Part shown: in pieces, positions 1-12,123 of the stretch | Numbering within the stretch: position 1 is the first letter of the stretch | Layout of the letters: each line of letters starts with the position of its first letter | Assembly (NCBI GenBank): GCA_033030425.1 | Contig: JAUFSD010000019.1 | Coordinates: 62,001 to 126,000 of the forward strand | Source: Verpa conica | Taxonomy: Eukaryota > Ascomycota > Pezizomycetes > Pezizales > Morchellaceae | Direction of reading: 5' to 3' | Length of the DNA: 64,000 bases | Notes under the pieces: model-generated | Database searches by the model: none | Seen by the model: the letters and a program-made list of their open reading frames with translations, nothing else | Told to the model about the DNA's origin: nothing | Made by a program: the position numbers and the translations under genes

Positions 1-397
1 AGAGCGCAGGAGGTAGGTGACTGAGATGCTACTGGTTCTGTATCAGAATATGTAACTTCCAAAGAGAGGCAGCAATTCACTGCTTAGCTGGGTCCTCTAT
101 CCCCGGCTGAGAGTAGACAAGTCGGTAGCAGAGGGCTCCCGCCCGGGAGTAGTCTAACCAATAAGCAGAAAACTGGCAACTTGTATGGGCGCTTTGCTCC
201 CGGGCGGGAGTCTACTAGCGGAGAGAGGTAGTAAATACTGATTACAAGTAGGCATTAGAGAACACTCGTCTGGGAGTATCCTGATAGTGAGCAATAGAAT
301 AAAAACTAGTCGGGTGGGTTCTTTGTTCCCGAGCGGGAGTCGCACCAAGCTACTCCCGGCCGGGAGTGACCTACTGGTAAGAACCTGAAGAGGTCTA

Positions 398-484
398 CTG
401 ACTGAAAGATAAAGTCTGTCGCCTGGATATGAGTTGCAACCAGACTTTAATATACTCAGACGACAGAGTTTATTTTTCAGCAAG
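398..484. mobile_element. Short TA-flanked inverted-repeat element (MITE family A, 87 bp)
   Basis: The left end reads CTGACTGAAAGATAAAGTCT and the right end is its imperfect reverse complement, ending TTTATTTTTCAGCAAG. Both sides are flanked by TA, as expected for Tc1/mariner/pogo-type insertion. The same terminal sequence bounds the larger element at 23513-24262. There is no coding capacity. It lies inside the satellite block, so it inserted into, or was amplified with, that block. Confidence 0.55.
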
Positions 485-3400
485 TACGAAGTATGACAGA
501 AGTTATTACCAAGTCATTGACAGCAAGGGGTGACCTACTGCGAAGTAGAAACAAGCTACACATGATAGTCCTAATCCCAAGTAGGATCAAAAGTGGCGTT
601 TCAATTTTTGAGCTACAATCCAAGTCCTGCTAACTTTTTGCTTGTTGTAAACCAGAAGTCTTTTTTACTGCCTGCTCATAGTAATTTTAAAGTCTTACTT
701 GCTATCCATTTACCTACTTGCTGTTGCTTCGGGGTAATTGACTGCTTAATTAAGTCTCTATTCCCGCTCAGGAATAGACTAATAGTAAAAAGCAGAAATC
801 TAGCTACTTGGGTGGGCGCTTTGCTCCCGAGCGGGAGTCTACTGCTGGAAGAGTGTAGCAACTGACTAATTAGGCTGGCCCTCTATCCAGATTACCAGTA
901 GACAGCAGTGGACTTCCGCTCAGGAGCAAAAGACTACTCTAGTGAGTTCTTTACTCCCCAGCGAGAGTTGACCACCCTCAGGCGTAAGCCGGAGAACTAT
1001 TTTAAGCAAAAAGGTGATTTTCTAGTGCTAAAGGGCTTGACTGGCTTTTTCACCCTATGACAGGAGTAGGCACAGGTTTTAGGAGGCTTTCACTTGGAGG
1101 CCTTTCTCTAGGCTGGGCCTGTGACAGAGAGAGGCAAAAGCCCAGCAAAAAGGCGCCGAGAGAACGAGTAATAGTCCATGGCACAAGCGCAAGAAGTACT
1201 AAAACAGCCAGAAGAGGGGCCCACAAGCGCCCAAGAAGTTACAGGGCACAGGAGGTACAGTCACGGGAGCAAATCCAGAGCAAAGCCTTTGCACAAAACT
1301 ACTCAAAAAAAGAAGCTGGGTGAAAACCCGAGTGGTTTTTCATGATTCTCGCCGTCGTACCCAGGGTAGTAAGCAAGCAGCGCTACAGTGACGTCTGCAA
1401 TAGGTACCCCAGTAATCTGGGTAGTGCTGTAGTGTAGGGGTCTATTTGGGGGAGGCTCCCGCCCGGGAGTAGGCAACGAAGCAATAGTAGTGTTCGTCAT
1501 GGGGAGTCGGTCCCCCAAACCAACCGGGGAACCGCGCCAAACGCCCCGAACTACCACATCTCCCGGCCGGGTCGGGTTTGCCCTTTAAAAATCCCCTATT
1601 AACCGAAATTTAACCTAATTAACTGCAATAGTCCCAACAGGGCCCCACCGGTTATCCCCCCCATTAGGACAGTTCTTTCACTAAAAATCAGGCCCAAACC
1701 CGGGCCGGGACAGGTTCATTTGCCCAGAAAACTCTCTAAATTGCTCCATGACTAACAGTAGGCAATAGAGGACTGCCGGTTGGAAGCTTTATAGTGGAAA
1801 GTATAAAAGAACTACTTGAGTGTGTCTTATACTCCCGAATGGGAGCTACACTCAGTCAGTCACTCCCGGTCGGGAGTAGCCTTATAGTGAGAGGTATAAA
1901 AAGACTACTTGGGTGCGTCCTATGCTCCCAAACGGGAGCTACACTCAGTCACTCCCGGCCGGGAGTCGACCACTCTATGGCGGGAGTTAGAGGACTGTTT
2001 TAATCAGAAAGCGATTTTCTAGCCATAGCACTAAGGCTTGACACGTCTTTTCGCCCTATAAATCTTGGTACCAGCCAAAAACCTCCATGGATTGAGCAGG
2101 TCCCACGGTTGCGCAGAAGCATCGCCACAGCAACGTCTGCAGCAAGTACACAGACAGGTAAGAGTAGGGCAGTAGCGCAGAGGATCTATATGGAGTACTC
2201 CCGCCCGGGAGTAGGCAAAGCAGCAGCGGAGGACTTCCATCTAGGAGTATTCTAACAGTAAAAAGTATAAAAAGACTACTCGGATGGATCTTATGCTCCC
2301 GAGCGCGGGCCACACCGGCTTACTCCCGGCCGGGAGTCGACCACTCTATGGCGGGAGCCAGAGGATTGATTTAAGTAAAAAAGTGAGTTTCTAGCCATAG
2401 TTCTAAAGCTTGACACGCCTTTTCCCTCTATAGATAGAAACTGCAGTATAATCCGCGCAGTCGCCCCTTCCACCAAGTGCAGCAAGCAAGCAAGCCTAGA
2501 AGCAGCGCCACAGTGACTGCAGGCATGCAGGCGGTGCTGGGGTAGACGTTAAGTCCTTAGAGTAGTGGTTTAGAGCGCAGATTGTCTGCAGCCAGCGAAG
2601 TCACGAGCTACGGCTGCAAACTGGCAGCGATCCAGATCCAGGTGCCAGGACAGAAGTACTTGGACAAGAGAAAGTGCATACAAAGGATCCTAGGACACCT
2701 AGGACACTGTCAGTCATTCTCCATAGCGAAAAAAGGCTGCACTCCCCCACTTAAAAATCGAAATCATAATATGTGTCGAGTAGTATTTCATGACTTGTAC
2801 AGCTATGCAGGCAAGCAGGCAAGCAGGCAACAATACAGAGACGTCAGAGAAGCAGCGCAGAGAAGTCTATATGGGGGGCTCCCGCCCGGGAGTGGGTAAA
2901 GCAGCAGCAGAGGACTCCCGTCCGGGAGTAGTCTAGCAGTAAAAATTATAAAAGACTACTTAGGTGGATTCTATACTCCCGAGCGGGAGCCACACTAAGT
3001 CACTCCCGGCCGGGAGTCAGAAGACTACTTTAAGTAAAAAAGCGGGTTTCTAGGCATAGCTCTAAGGCTTGACACGCCTTTTCATTCTATAAATGATCGG
3101 AATTGCAAGTTTTAGGTGGAAAAGATTGTGTGATTGAACGGTAATACGGTGTGTATTACCGTGAAGCCTAGTGATAGTCCCAGCAAAGGTGCGCCGAGAA
3201 AAGGGACTGAGTGACAGCCCGTGACGCAAGCGAGAGAAGTACCAAGACAGTCAGAGAAGAGGCACAGAGGCGCCCAAGAAGTCACTGGACACACAGAGTG
3301 TCGTCAGGAGGTGAGACCAGAGAAAAGAATCTGTACTCCAGTACTGAAAAAAAGAAGCCGGGAGGAAAACCGAGTGATATTTCATGATATGTGCCAAAGC

Positions 3401-3532
3401 GCTTAGGGACAAAAAGCAAGCGGTGCCACAGCAAGCCTGACAATCAGGCAGGTAGGAGGTCCTAGGGCAGGTGTGGGGTCTCTGGCGCAGGGGGGGTAGG
3501 GGTAGGGCGCAGGCGCAGGTCTCTAGCAGTCA

Positions 3533-4916
3533 GCGAACGGCTGGGCGAGAACCGTACTGTGGCGAGGGCCGAGGCCCGGGTGCCGAGAGAGAAATACCTG
3601 GACAAGCAAAAGTGAAAAAGAGAAGTCACAGGACATCAACTCAACTGTCAGTCAGGCCCCACAAAGAAAAAAGACTGCACTCCCCTACTCAAAAAACGAA
3701 ACCACGACAAAAACCGAGTGAGTTTCCATGACTCGCGCAGTCGCCCCCCCCCCACCAAGCGCAGCAAGCAAGCAAGCCTAGGAGCAGCGCTGCAGCGACT
3801 GCAGGCAGTCAGGCGGTGCTGGGGCAGACGTGGGGTCCCTGGGGTAGGGCGCAGCTTGTCAGCAGTCAGCAAAATCACGAGTCGCGGCCGCAAAGTGGCA
3901 GCGGGAGAGGTCCAGGTGCCGAGAGGGAAGTACTTGGACAAGAGGAAGTGCATGGAAAAGATCTCAAGACACCTTCTCTACTGTCAGTCAGTCCACAGAG
4001 TGAAAAAAGACTGCACCCCCCCACTCAAGAGTTGAAATCGTGACATGGACCGAGTGATATCTCGTGACTCGTGCGACTACGACTACGCAAGCAGGCAGGT
4101 AGGCAATAGGCAGGCAAGCAGGCAAGCAGACGACGCCATAGAGACGTCAGAGAGAGACTCCCGGCAGCTAGGCAAGCTGCAGGGTGCCGTGCAGGTCAAT
4201 ATGCAGCACTGCATTGCGCGCCGTGGTCGAGAGCTCAGAGTGATCAAGCAACCTGCAGCGGCGCACAGGCGAGAGGCAAGAGGGGAAGTACCCGACCATG
4301 CCCAGGTACACAGAGAGAGCTTGTGACCGCCACGACACTGTCTGATTGTCCCTCTCTAGAAATAAAGATACACAGGGGACTACAAAACTTGCCAAAATCT
4401 CACTCCCAGCCGAAAACCGCCATGGATCAAGCAAGTCCCACGGCTGCGCAGAAGCAACGCCACAGCGACGTCTGCAGCAGGTGGGGAGTAGGGCTGCAGC
4501 GCAGGAGGGTCAATATGGGGGACTCCCGCTCGGGAGTGGACAAAGCAGCAGCAGAGGACTCCCGTCCGGGAGTAGCCTAATAGTAAGAAGTATAAAAAAA
4601 CTACTCGGGTGAGTCTTATGCTCCCGAGCGGGAGCCACACCAAGTCACTCCCGGCCGGGAGTAGCCTAATAGTAGGAAGCATAAAAAAACTACTCGGGTG
4701 AGTCCTATGCTCCCGAGCGGGAGCCAAACCAAGTCACTCCCGTCCGGGAGTAGCCTAATAGTAAGAAGTATAAAAAGACTACTCGGGTGAGTCCTATGCT
4801 CCCGAGCGGGAGCCACACCAAGTCACTCCCGGCCGGGAGTCAGACTGCTTTAAGCAAAAAAGCGAGTTTCTAGCCATAGCCCTAAGGCTTGACACGCCTT
4901 TTCGCCCTATAATATA
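3533..4916 (+). repeat. Long direct repeat, copy 1
   Basis: This segment and 6676-7918 share the same order of modules: the GCGAACG-CTGGGCGAGAACC start, the CCGAGTGA-TTTCCATGACTCG motif, the GTCAGCAGTCAGC motif, an ACGTCAGAGAGAGAC motif, the TCTCTAGAAATAA motif, the palindromes and the CTTGACACGCC end. Copy 1 is longer because it carries the 89-bp triplication at 4569-4840. Confidence 0.8.
4569..4840 (+). repeat. 89-bp tandem repeat, three units
   Basis: AGTAGCCTAATAGTA starts at 4571, 4660 and 4749, giving exact 89-bp spacing. Each unit holds ACTACTCGGGTGAGTC, a CTCCCGAGCGGGAG palindrome and an ACTCCCGGCCGGGAGT-type palindrome. Copy 2 of the long repeat has only one such unit (about 7730-7825), so the number of units is a recent difference. 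Confidence 0.85.
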
Positions 4917-5460
4917 CTCAAAGAGTACACCCACTCAATACACACTCAATACACTTACCCAATATATGCAAGTAATACATACAAAATACACCCAATACAC
5001 ATAAGTAATACACTCCCTCAATACACGCAGAGAATACACTCAGAGAATACACCCACCCAATACTTGCAGGAAATACACTCAGACAATACACCTACTCAAT
5101 ATACTCAATACATACAGGGAATACACTCAGAGAATACACTTACTCAATATACCCACCCAATACTCGCAAGTAACACATTCAGAGAATAGACCCACCCAAT
5201 ACCCACAGGGAATACACTCAAGTAATATACCCACTTAATACACACACCCAATACACTCAGGAAATACACTCAGGAAATACACCCACCTAATACATACTAG
5301 GAATACACTCACTCAATAGACCCACCCAATACACGTTGGGAATACACTCACAAAATAGATCTATTCAATACACACAGGGAATACACGCAAAGAATACACT
5401 CCGAAAATACACTCAAAGAATATACTCATAGAAAATACACTTAAAAATACATGTATAAAG
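4915..5460 (+). repeat. AATACACT-type minisatellite
   Basis: A dense run of degenerate 9-14 bp units reads AATACACTCA, AATACACCCACCC or AATACACTCAGAG. The units vary in length and sequence with no constant spacer, so this is an imperfect minisatellite and not a CRISPR-like array. It splits the satellite into two halves. Confidence 0.8.
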
Positions 5461-6310
5461 TATACAAGAGATATTAAACCTATTAAATATATCTTTAGAG
5501 TTAAAGACAAACAATTATAGTTATTACAAGTACAAAATACATAAATATTACAGAATATAATTCAGATCGTGTATTTCTCTTTAATGTCTACGATATCTAC
5601 AATGGTTTGATATATGTGAAGCCATATACAGTATAATATATTTATTATGTATCAGAAGTTAGTAGTATAAGCTTAATTAACCATGACCATCAGTAGAGAA
5701 CACTTTTAGTGTACACGGAATACTTAGAAAACACTTATACACTCATAGTAATACACTCAATACACTCAGCTTGTGAAAAACCGAGTGATATTACATGACT
5801 CAATACACTTAGGAAATACACTCTGGAAATACACCCACCCAATACATGTTGGGAATACACTCACAAAATACGTCTATTTAATACACACATGGAATACACA
5901 CAAAGAATACACAAAGAATACACTTAGAAATACACTTATAGAAAATACACTCAAAAATACATGTATAAAGTACATAAGAGATGGAAACCCTATTAAATAT
6001 ATGTTTAGAGTTAAAGACAAACAATTATAGTTATTACAAGTACAAAATACATAAATATTACAGAATATAATTCAGATAGTGTATTTCTTATTAATGTCTA
6101 CGATATCTATAATGGTTTGATATATGTAAAGCCATGTACAATATAATATATTTATTGTGTATCAGAAATTAGTAGTATAAGCTTAATTAACCATGACTAC
6201 CAGTAGAGAACACTTTTAGTGTACACAGAGTACATAGAGAACACTTATACACTCATGGTAATATACTCAATACACTCAAAATTTGAAAAACCGAGTGATA
6301 TTACAAGACT
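5280..6310 (+). repeat. Tandem duplication of about 510 bp in AT-rich spacer
   Basis: Landmarks repeat at a constant offset of about 508-513 bp. TTGGGAATACACTCACAAAA occurs at about 5336 and 5849, TACAAGTACAAAATACATAA at about 5526 and 6036, and ACCGAGTGATATTACA at about 5779 and 6289. The two copies differ by scattered substitutions. No protein-like frame is present. Confidence 0.8.
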
Positions 6311-6675
6311 CAATACTTATATGTTTGGATTAGTGTATTAATTACACCATGTGATAGAGAATTATCTCCTCTACAAGATGGTATATTTATTATATGGTTC
6401 CGATTATTTTAATTATATTGTTGTGTGGTTGTGCTGAGCTTTACACAGGCCATACAAAATTTGTATGTGTAACCAATTTGAGGTGATCAGATATACTGTG
6501 GCCAAGCCCCACAACCAACCCCTTGCCAACAACACCACAACCCCCTGAACATGCCTTTTTTATTAGCTTAATCGATTCAGAGGGGTCTAATTAGTCTATA
6601 GCCAAAGCCTGGCGAAAAATATCTTATAGGTGGTGGCACTCCCATTTTCGCTTGACTTACATTCAGGTGTATTAA

Positions 6676-7918
6676 GCGAACGCCTGGGCGAGAACCGTAC
6701 CGTGGCGAGGGCAGAGGTCCGGGTGCCGAGAGAGAAGTACCTGGACAAGCAAGGGTGGAAGAGAGAAGTCACAGGACACCTAGACCACTGTCAGTCAGGC
6801 CCCACAAAGAAAAAAGACTGCACTCCCTTACTCAAGAAACGAAACCGCGACAAAAACCGAGTGATTTTCCATGACTCGCGCAGTCGCCCCCCCCACCAAG
6901 CGCAGCAGGCAAGCAAGCAGCGCCACAGCGACTGCAGGCAGGCAGGGGGTGCTGGGGCAGACGTCAGGTGCCTAGGGCAGGGGTTTAGGGCGCAATGAGG
7001 TGGGGGTGGGGTACGGCGCAGGTTGTCAGCAGTCAGCGAAGTCACAAGTTGTGGCCGCGCAGTGGCAAGGGCCGAGGTCAAGGTGCCGAGACCAAAGTAC
7101 CTGGACAAAAGGGAGTGCATACAAAGGATTTCAGGACATCTAGACCACTGTCAATCAGTCCCCACAGTGAAAAAAGACTGCACCCCCCCCACTCAAAAGT
7201 CGAAATCGTGACATGGGCCGAGTGATATCTCGTGACTCGTGCGACTGCATAGGCAGGCAGGCAATAAGCAAGCAAGCAGCGCCACAGAGACGTCAGAGAG
7301 AGACCCCAGGCAGGTAGGGGGGTAGCAAGGCGCAGCGCAGGTCAATATGCAACACTTCATTGCGCGACGTGGTCCAGAGCTCAGAGTGATCGGGCAATCT
7401 GCAGTGGCGCGCAGGCGAGAGGCAAGCAAGGAAGTATCCGACCATGACCAGGTACATAGACAAAGAGCTTGTGACTGCCAAGGCACTGTCTGATTGTCAC
7501 TCTCTAGAAATAAGGATACACAGGAGGCTACAAAAGTCGCCAAAACCTCGCTCCCAGCCGAAAAACCACCATGGATCGAGCAGGTCCCACGGCTGCGCAG
7601 AAGCAACGCCACAGCGATGTCTGCAGCAGGCGCCCAGGCAGGTGGGGGGTAGGGCTGCAGCGCAGGGGGGTCTATATGGGGGACTCCCGCTCGGGAGTGA
7701 GCAAAGCAGCAGCAGAGGACTCCCGTCCGGGAGTAGCCTGATAGTAAGAAGTATAGAAAGACTACTCGAGTGAGTCTTATGCTCCCGAGCGGGAGCCACA
7801 CTAAGTCACTCCCGGCCGGGAGTGGACCACTCTATGGCGGGAGTCAGAGGACTGCTTTAAGTAAAAAAGTGAGTTTCTAGCCATAGCCCTAAGGCTTGAC
7901 ACGCATTTTCGCCCTATA
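6676..7918 (+). repeat. Long direct repeat, copy 2
   Basis: This is the second copy of the unit at 3533-4916, in the same orientation and with the same module order, ending in the same CTTGACACGCATTTTCGCCC stretch. It lies about 3.1 kb downstream of copy 1, across the AT-rich minisatellite. Confidence 0.8.
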
Positions 7919-7920
7919 AT

Positions 7921-8832
7921 TTAGCTACACCGGCACCCCGACGAGTTAGCTATACCGTTGTGTTTCCCACTTGTGCGGCCTCTTCAGATATCTACACATT
8001 TATAGAGGATGGCGAGGATCTCGGGCCCAGTGAATATAGTTCTAAGTATACCTCGCACCCCGAATCAATACCTACCTCTCGTACTATAGTCCGATCTCCC
8101 AGGTATTCGAGGCCAGTCCACCGACTAAGAACTCATTGCCTCGCAGTGATATTAGCAGCGGAAATCTCCTGTAGTGAGGCAGCCTTGCGGGCTAGGGATC
8201 GTAGATCTGCGGTTCATGGAATATTATTGGGATAGGTGTGGCGGTGATTTAGTTATGGTGGGATCTCATGATCTACCTAGAGTTTGTTCATCAGGCCTTC
8301 CTTATGGCCGCCCGCCACTATCGCAAATATCTAGAGCCTTCTAATGATGCTATTTTAGACCCATCATAGGTATCCGTGAAAATCTTTTTAACTGGGGCTA
8401 CTGAGATATCGGTAACATTCCCTGTACTCAGTTCCCATTGATTATTTCATGGTGGTAGATACCGCTGTAATCAAGGGGATAGACGAACGAAGAATAACTT
8501 GGTAGCAGATTTATTACTGTTATACTACATAGAAATAGATTGATCAGAAGACCCAGTATGTGTTTATTAAGGCTGGGCTATGTCATCTGAATAGAACGTG
8601 TATACAGCTGGTAATTGTAGACCCAAAACGAGGACTTCGGTCCGTGGTCGTTGTCTCATCTAAGAGCGTCCAGTTCTTAAATACAGTTGCCCTACGGCTT
8701 GCCGTCCGACTCCCATAGCTGATTGGACTTAGGTTTACTAAAATTACCCTGACTTTAATTTTATTTGATTACAGAACTATCTTGTTATCCAAATTTCCCA
8801 ATTTCATGACCGTATTGACTAGAGTATTTCCC
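7921..8832. other. Intergenic, no gene recognised
   Basis: Unique-looking sequence between the satellite edge and the 3' end of the F-box/ankyrin gene. A weak 91-codon frame at 7960-8235 starts just after the repeat boundary but has no recognisable motif. Confidence 0.5.
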
Positions 8833-10359
8833 CTAGAGACCCAAAGCGTCAAACGTTTCAAATTCCTTCACCATGGCTTCCAATGCCACACGCTCGTTCT
8901 TCCTGATCACCTTCACCATCGAATCGCCCACCATCATATCCGCAAACTCCAACAATGTTGGTTGGGTGACAGTCCCAAGGGCGGTATCCCTAATGATGAT
9001 ATCCGCTCCACAATCGAGCAACAGCTCCACGGTCCTTGGTTGATTGAGGATTATAGCGTCATGCAGAGCTGTTCTACCAAGATGATCCCTGGCGTTGATA
9101 TCGGCGCCCGATGAGATAAATAGCTCCAGCATCGACATGTACGCCTTTCTAGTCGCGAAATAAGCCAAGCGATTGGTTTGCAACATCAATCTTGGCCTGG
9201 TGATAGGGCCGCGGGGTGCGCATTCAACGATGGTGTGCAATGGCGTGGATCCGGTCCCGTCCCTAACGTTCACATCGAGGCCATTGTTGATTAGGATTAC
9301 AGCTGTTTCCAACAGTTTGTACCTGACAGTATCAGACTCATCGATTGTTGCGTGGCAGGTGAGGTGGAGCAGAGTCATTTTTCCAGGTGACCCGGAAATT
9401 GATTTTAAATCACACCCAAGATCAATTAAAACCTCAAGGACGCTCGAATGGCCACGAGTAACTGTCTCCTCAAGAAGCGAAGCCACGACCGCAGGGCGCC
9501 GGTCATTATCCATGTGATCGAACAACACTCTCAGCACATTAGCCTGGTTGCAGGCTGCTGCGGTAAGCAATGATTCATCAACCTCATCGCTCGCAATCTG
9601 CGGAAGAAGGAGCCTGGTGATTTCGAGGTTACCACAGGCGGCTGCATTATCAAGGGAAAGCAACAGTGTCTCATTTTTCTGTAGTGCATTAAATTCGATT
9701 TGGTTGATAACACTGAAAATGGAAGTGAATAAGCGGACGCGGGCACTCTTTGCAGCCGTTACCAAAGAATTTAAGAGTTGCTGCTCGCCCACAAAAGGTA
9801 GAAGAAAGTATGCGGCATCATTGTGACCTCTGATGATTGCAATATCTAAGGCGGATGTAGATTTACTCCTACCTTGGAGATTCTCAAGACAGACCGCCAG
9901 AGATCGGGTAAAGAAGATTCGTAATACTGCAACATGATTATGCATAGCGGCGAGGTGGAATGGGGATTCATCAGGTGCATAACAGCCATGTATCATAGGA
10001 GTGTCACGATCCAAAAGGTACTTGATTGGCCTCTCTAGTCCAAGAGATGTCGCCCAGGATAACACATGCTGTTTGTAGGGCCCCATGGAGAGATCCAGTG
10101 CGCAGCTATCAGGATTCATATCCTCCCATCTAGTGGGAAGATCATCATCCTCTTGAGGGATATCTTCGTGTAACGTAATCCTATCATAGAGGATACCGGT
10201 AAGGATAGATTGTAAATAATGATTGGCACCGGCTAGTTTCCCTAGATCAGCCGTGTTCAGGTGGTCACCCACTTCCATTATTATCTCTGGTGGAAATAGT
10301 TGTAAATCAATTTGATCGAGATCAGTGGGGATGGTCTCTCCTGGAGTCTCGAACTCCAT
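8833..10359 (-). CDS. F-box and ankyrin-repeat protein
   Basis: A single-exon frame of 508 residues. Residues about 18-60 (LFPPEIIMEVGDHL...LGKLAGANHYLQSIL) have the pattern of a fungal F-box, which binds Skp1 in SCF ubiquitin ligases. Residues about 125-500 hold ankyrin repeats; the clearest are TPLHTIVECA, ISSGADINARDHLGRTALHDA and LLLDCGADI, with more degenerate ones before. The ATG chosen is the first in frame and directly precedes the F-box. By family knowledge it would be a substrate-recruiting F-box protein in the cytosol or nucleus; the substrate is unknown. The second gene of this kind at 35883-36842 is shorter with cleaner repeats, as expected in a large, fast-evolving family. No frameshift or stop interrupts it. 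Confidence 0.85.
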   Translation of the reverse strand: MEFETPGETIPTDLDQIDLQLFPPEIIMEVGDHLNTADLGKLAGANHYLQSILTGILYDRITLHEDIPQEDDDLPTRWEDMNPDSCALDLSMGPYKQHVLSWATSLGLERPIKYLLDRDTPMIHGCYAPDESPFHLAAMHNHVAVLRIFFTRSLAVCLENLQGRSKSTSALDIAIIRGHNDAAYFLLPFVGEQQLLNSLVTAAKSARVRLFTSIFSVINQIEFNALQKNETLLLSLDNAAACGNLEITRLLLPQIASDEVDESLLTAAACNQANVLRVLFDHMDNDRRPAVVASLLEETVTRGHSSVLEVLIDLGCDLKSISGSPGKMTLLHLTCHATIDESDTVRYKLLETAVILINNGLDVNVRDGTGSTPLHTIVECAPRGPITRPRLMLQTNRLAYFATRKAYMSMLELFISSGADINARDHLGRTALHDAIILNQPRTVELLLDCGADIIIRDTALGTVTQPTLLEFADMMVGDSMVKVIRKNERVALEAMVKEFETFDALGL

Positions 10360-11092
10360 TTAGAGACTGGAATTGATGAAATGGCGTAAGCGGTTTGAGA
10401 TTGAAGATGAAAAGTTGTGGGGATGATATGATGTTCTGTGAGGAGGGTGAAGGGTGAAGGGTGGGTTCGGAGGATGGGGAGTGGTTTCAATATCGCAGGG
10501 GGCTCCGTGGGTGCCGCTGTTGATGCTGTCCCTAGAGACAAGAGTAGCACGTACTGCTTGCTGCTATATCCAAGTGACTTGGAGAGACCTATAACTCCCT
10601 TACAAGGACGGCCGATTCTTTAGGAACCATGAAGAATGTTTTACACAGTTCAAAGTGAAGATGTCCCCCACAGCTAAACAAAATTTCAGGCCCAAGTTTC
10701 CTTCGGGCAGGAAGGTGTATTGGCCGGCCTTTGAGCGCAGTCCCCACTACATATTCCGACTTAAAGCTGTTGATTAATCTCTACATCACGGTCATACATT
10801 CGAAAAATCACAAAAATCGGCTAGCTCCAGTGCAATGCGATGTTAAACCTGATGATAGCCTACTACTCTGTTCACATTTACCTGTACCTATGTGCGTTCT
10901 CATAGCCGGCTACCCTACTTCTCTTCTACCGCTCCTGGCCGTAGCCATGAATCCCTCTCATCTCCAATCTAACCCAACTCAGGCATACTGTTCTATTAAC
11001 AACCTCACTATAATGTAGCGCATACAACAAGATACACTATTGCTGATTTGAACGCTAGTAACTGCGACATGTGCTGTTGTGCCAAATATTCC

Positions 11093-11329
11093 TCAAAGCC
11101 ATGGATACGGATCCAGAAAGGAATATCGGTAAGTGATGTTATCTACGTACCTACAAGCCTCTGAATCCCCTCGGCCAGCACGAATGGCAGTACTCTCACC
11201 CTCCAACTCGTTAAAAAAGGCCTCACTTATCCAGAAAACTTTTTTACACGTATCGTACGCTACAATAAAGTATGTTATGTAACCTCGAGAGCCCTCCTGA
11301 GAGAGCCCCCAGTGAGTTTTGAACGGCAT
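11093..11329 (-). other. Possible relic exon
   Basis: A minus-strand frame reads GYITYFIVAYDTCKKVFWIS followed by EAFFNELEGE and DSEACR, then meets a GTACGT donor-like site. The amino-acid composition looks more protein-like than its neighbours. No start, acceptor or homologous domain was recognised, so it may be a gene relic or chance. Confidence 0.15.
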
Positions 11330-11971
11330 CGAGCAGCGGGCCCTGGCTCATCTCTGGTGCCTTCTATACCCCATCCCCCGATAAAATTATTTCATTGCCT
11401 CCTTCTAAGTTGTATGCGGCCTTATGAAATCCGTCTATTCGTTATAACGGGATATTTTAATGAACAGACTAACAAGTAGCAGCAGCATCTCAAAAACTAC
11501 ACCTATAGCTTTGATCCATTGGCTCGCGGATACATCAACCGTACTAGATCCTCTCACCCATTGGATCTCTACCGGGTGCTGCCTAGGACCGGGGTTGGTT
11601 GTGTACTACCGACATCGAATTATGACTGTTCCTACGGAATAGGTAGCGTAATTACAAATTTCATAAAAGACAGCACTTTAGGGAAGGGATATCGTGTATC
11701 AAATAATGATAGGTCCAGGGGGGAGAAAGCGGGTCTACCACAGAGACTAGGGCAGGAGTTAGGTCTACCAACCTCGCTCTGAGCGGTAGCTGATTACTGT
11801 TCTAGAAAAGTCAACATAGTATGAACTACCGCAATCTGTACCTGTCCAACCCTACTGGCTTATAAAACCGAACCTGCCTGTTGAACCTTCTCAGCTTTGC
11901 GTCTTTCAATTCTTTTGATGAAAGGCAATCTGCTATTCATAGCATCAATAGCTATTATTTAGTGTTGTCCT

Positions 11972-12123
11972 CAGAGGTTTAAATGGGCTGGCCCATTAAT
12001 TAATTCTGGCCGGCCCAGCCACCTTTTTTGTGGCCCGGGCCAGCAATCACCATACTAAATCAATTTTTGGGCCAGGCCGGGCCACTCTAGTTTTGAGCCC
12101 GGGCCGGCCCATTTAAACCTCTG
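11972..12123 (-). mobile_element. hAT-like MITE, copy 1 (152 bp)
   Basis: The terminal inverted repeats begin CAGAGGTTTAAATGGGC at both ends and run into GGCCGGCCC. The element is flanked by a perfect 8-bp target duplication, GTTGTCCT (11964-11971 and 12124-12131), the hallmark length for hAT transposons. The interior is the reverse complement of the copy at 22065-22217, with few differences. It has no coding capacity and so depends on a transposase encoded elsewhere. Confidence 0.9.

Larger units (their letters stand above)
1..7920. repeat. Higher-order satellite with CTCCCG-NN-CGGGAG palindromes
   Basis: The block is built from recurring modules. The hallmark is a 14-16 bp palindrome, CTCCCG-NN-CGGGAG (often ACTCCCGGCCGGGAGT), seen about 30 times with variants, for example near 136, 352, 825, 1458, 1952, 2198, 2322, 2879, 3001, 4523, 4647, 4825, 7684 and 7807, and not seen elsewhere in the window. 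A second module ending in CTTGACACGCC-TTTTC recurs near 1031, 2037, 2411, 3068, 4889 and 7893. A third, reading ACCGAGTGATATTTCATGAC, recurs with variation near 1325, 2772, 3366, 3711, 4044, 5779, 6289, 6852 and 7212. Short open frames here do not resemble proteins. The array continues off the left edge. It could be subtelomeric or pericentromeric satellite, or a non-autonomous transposon cluster. Confidence 0.85.

Noticed and set aside
2582..4326. Several overlapping 85-105 codon frames in the satellite block
   Set aside because: The same peptides recur with each repeat unit in different frames; no start context, introns or domain, so they are translations of repeats.
4915..5460. CRISPR-like regular repeats
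   Set aside because: Units are degenerate, of variable length and without unique spacers, in a eukaryotic context.
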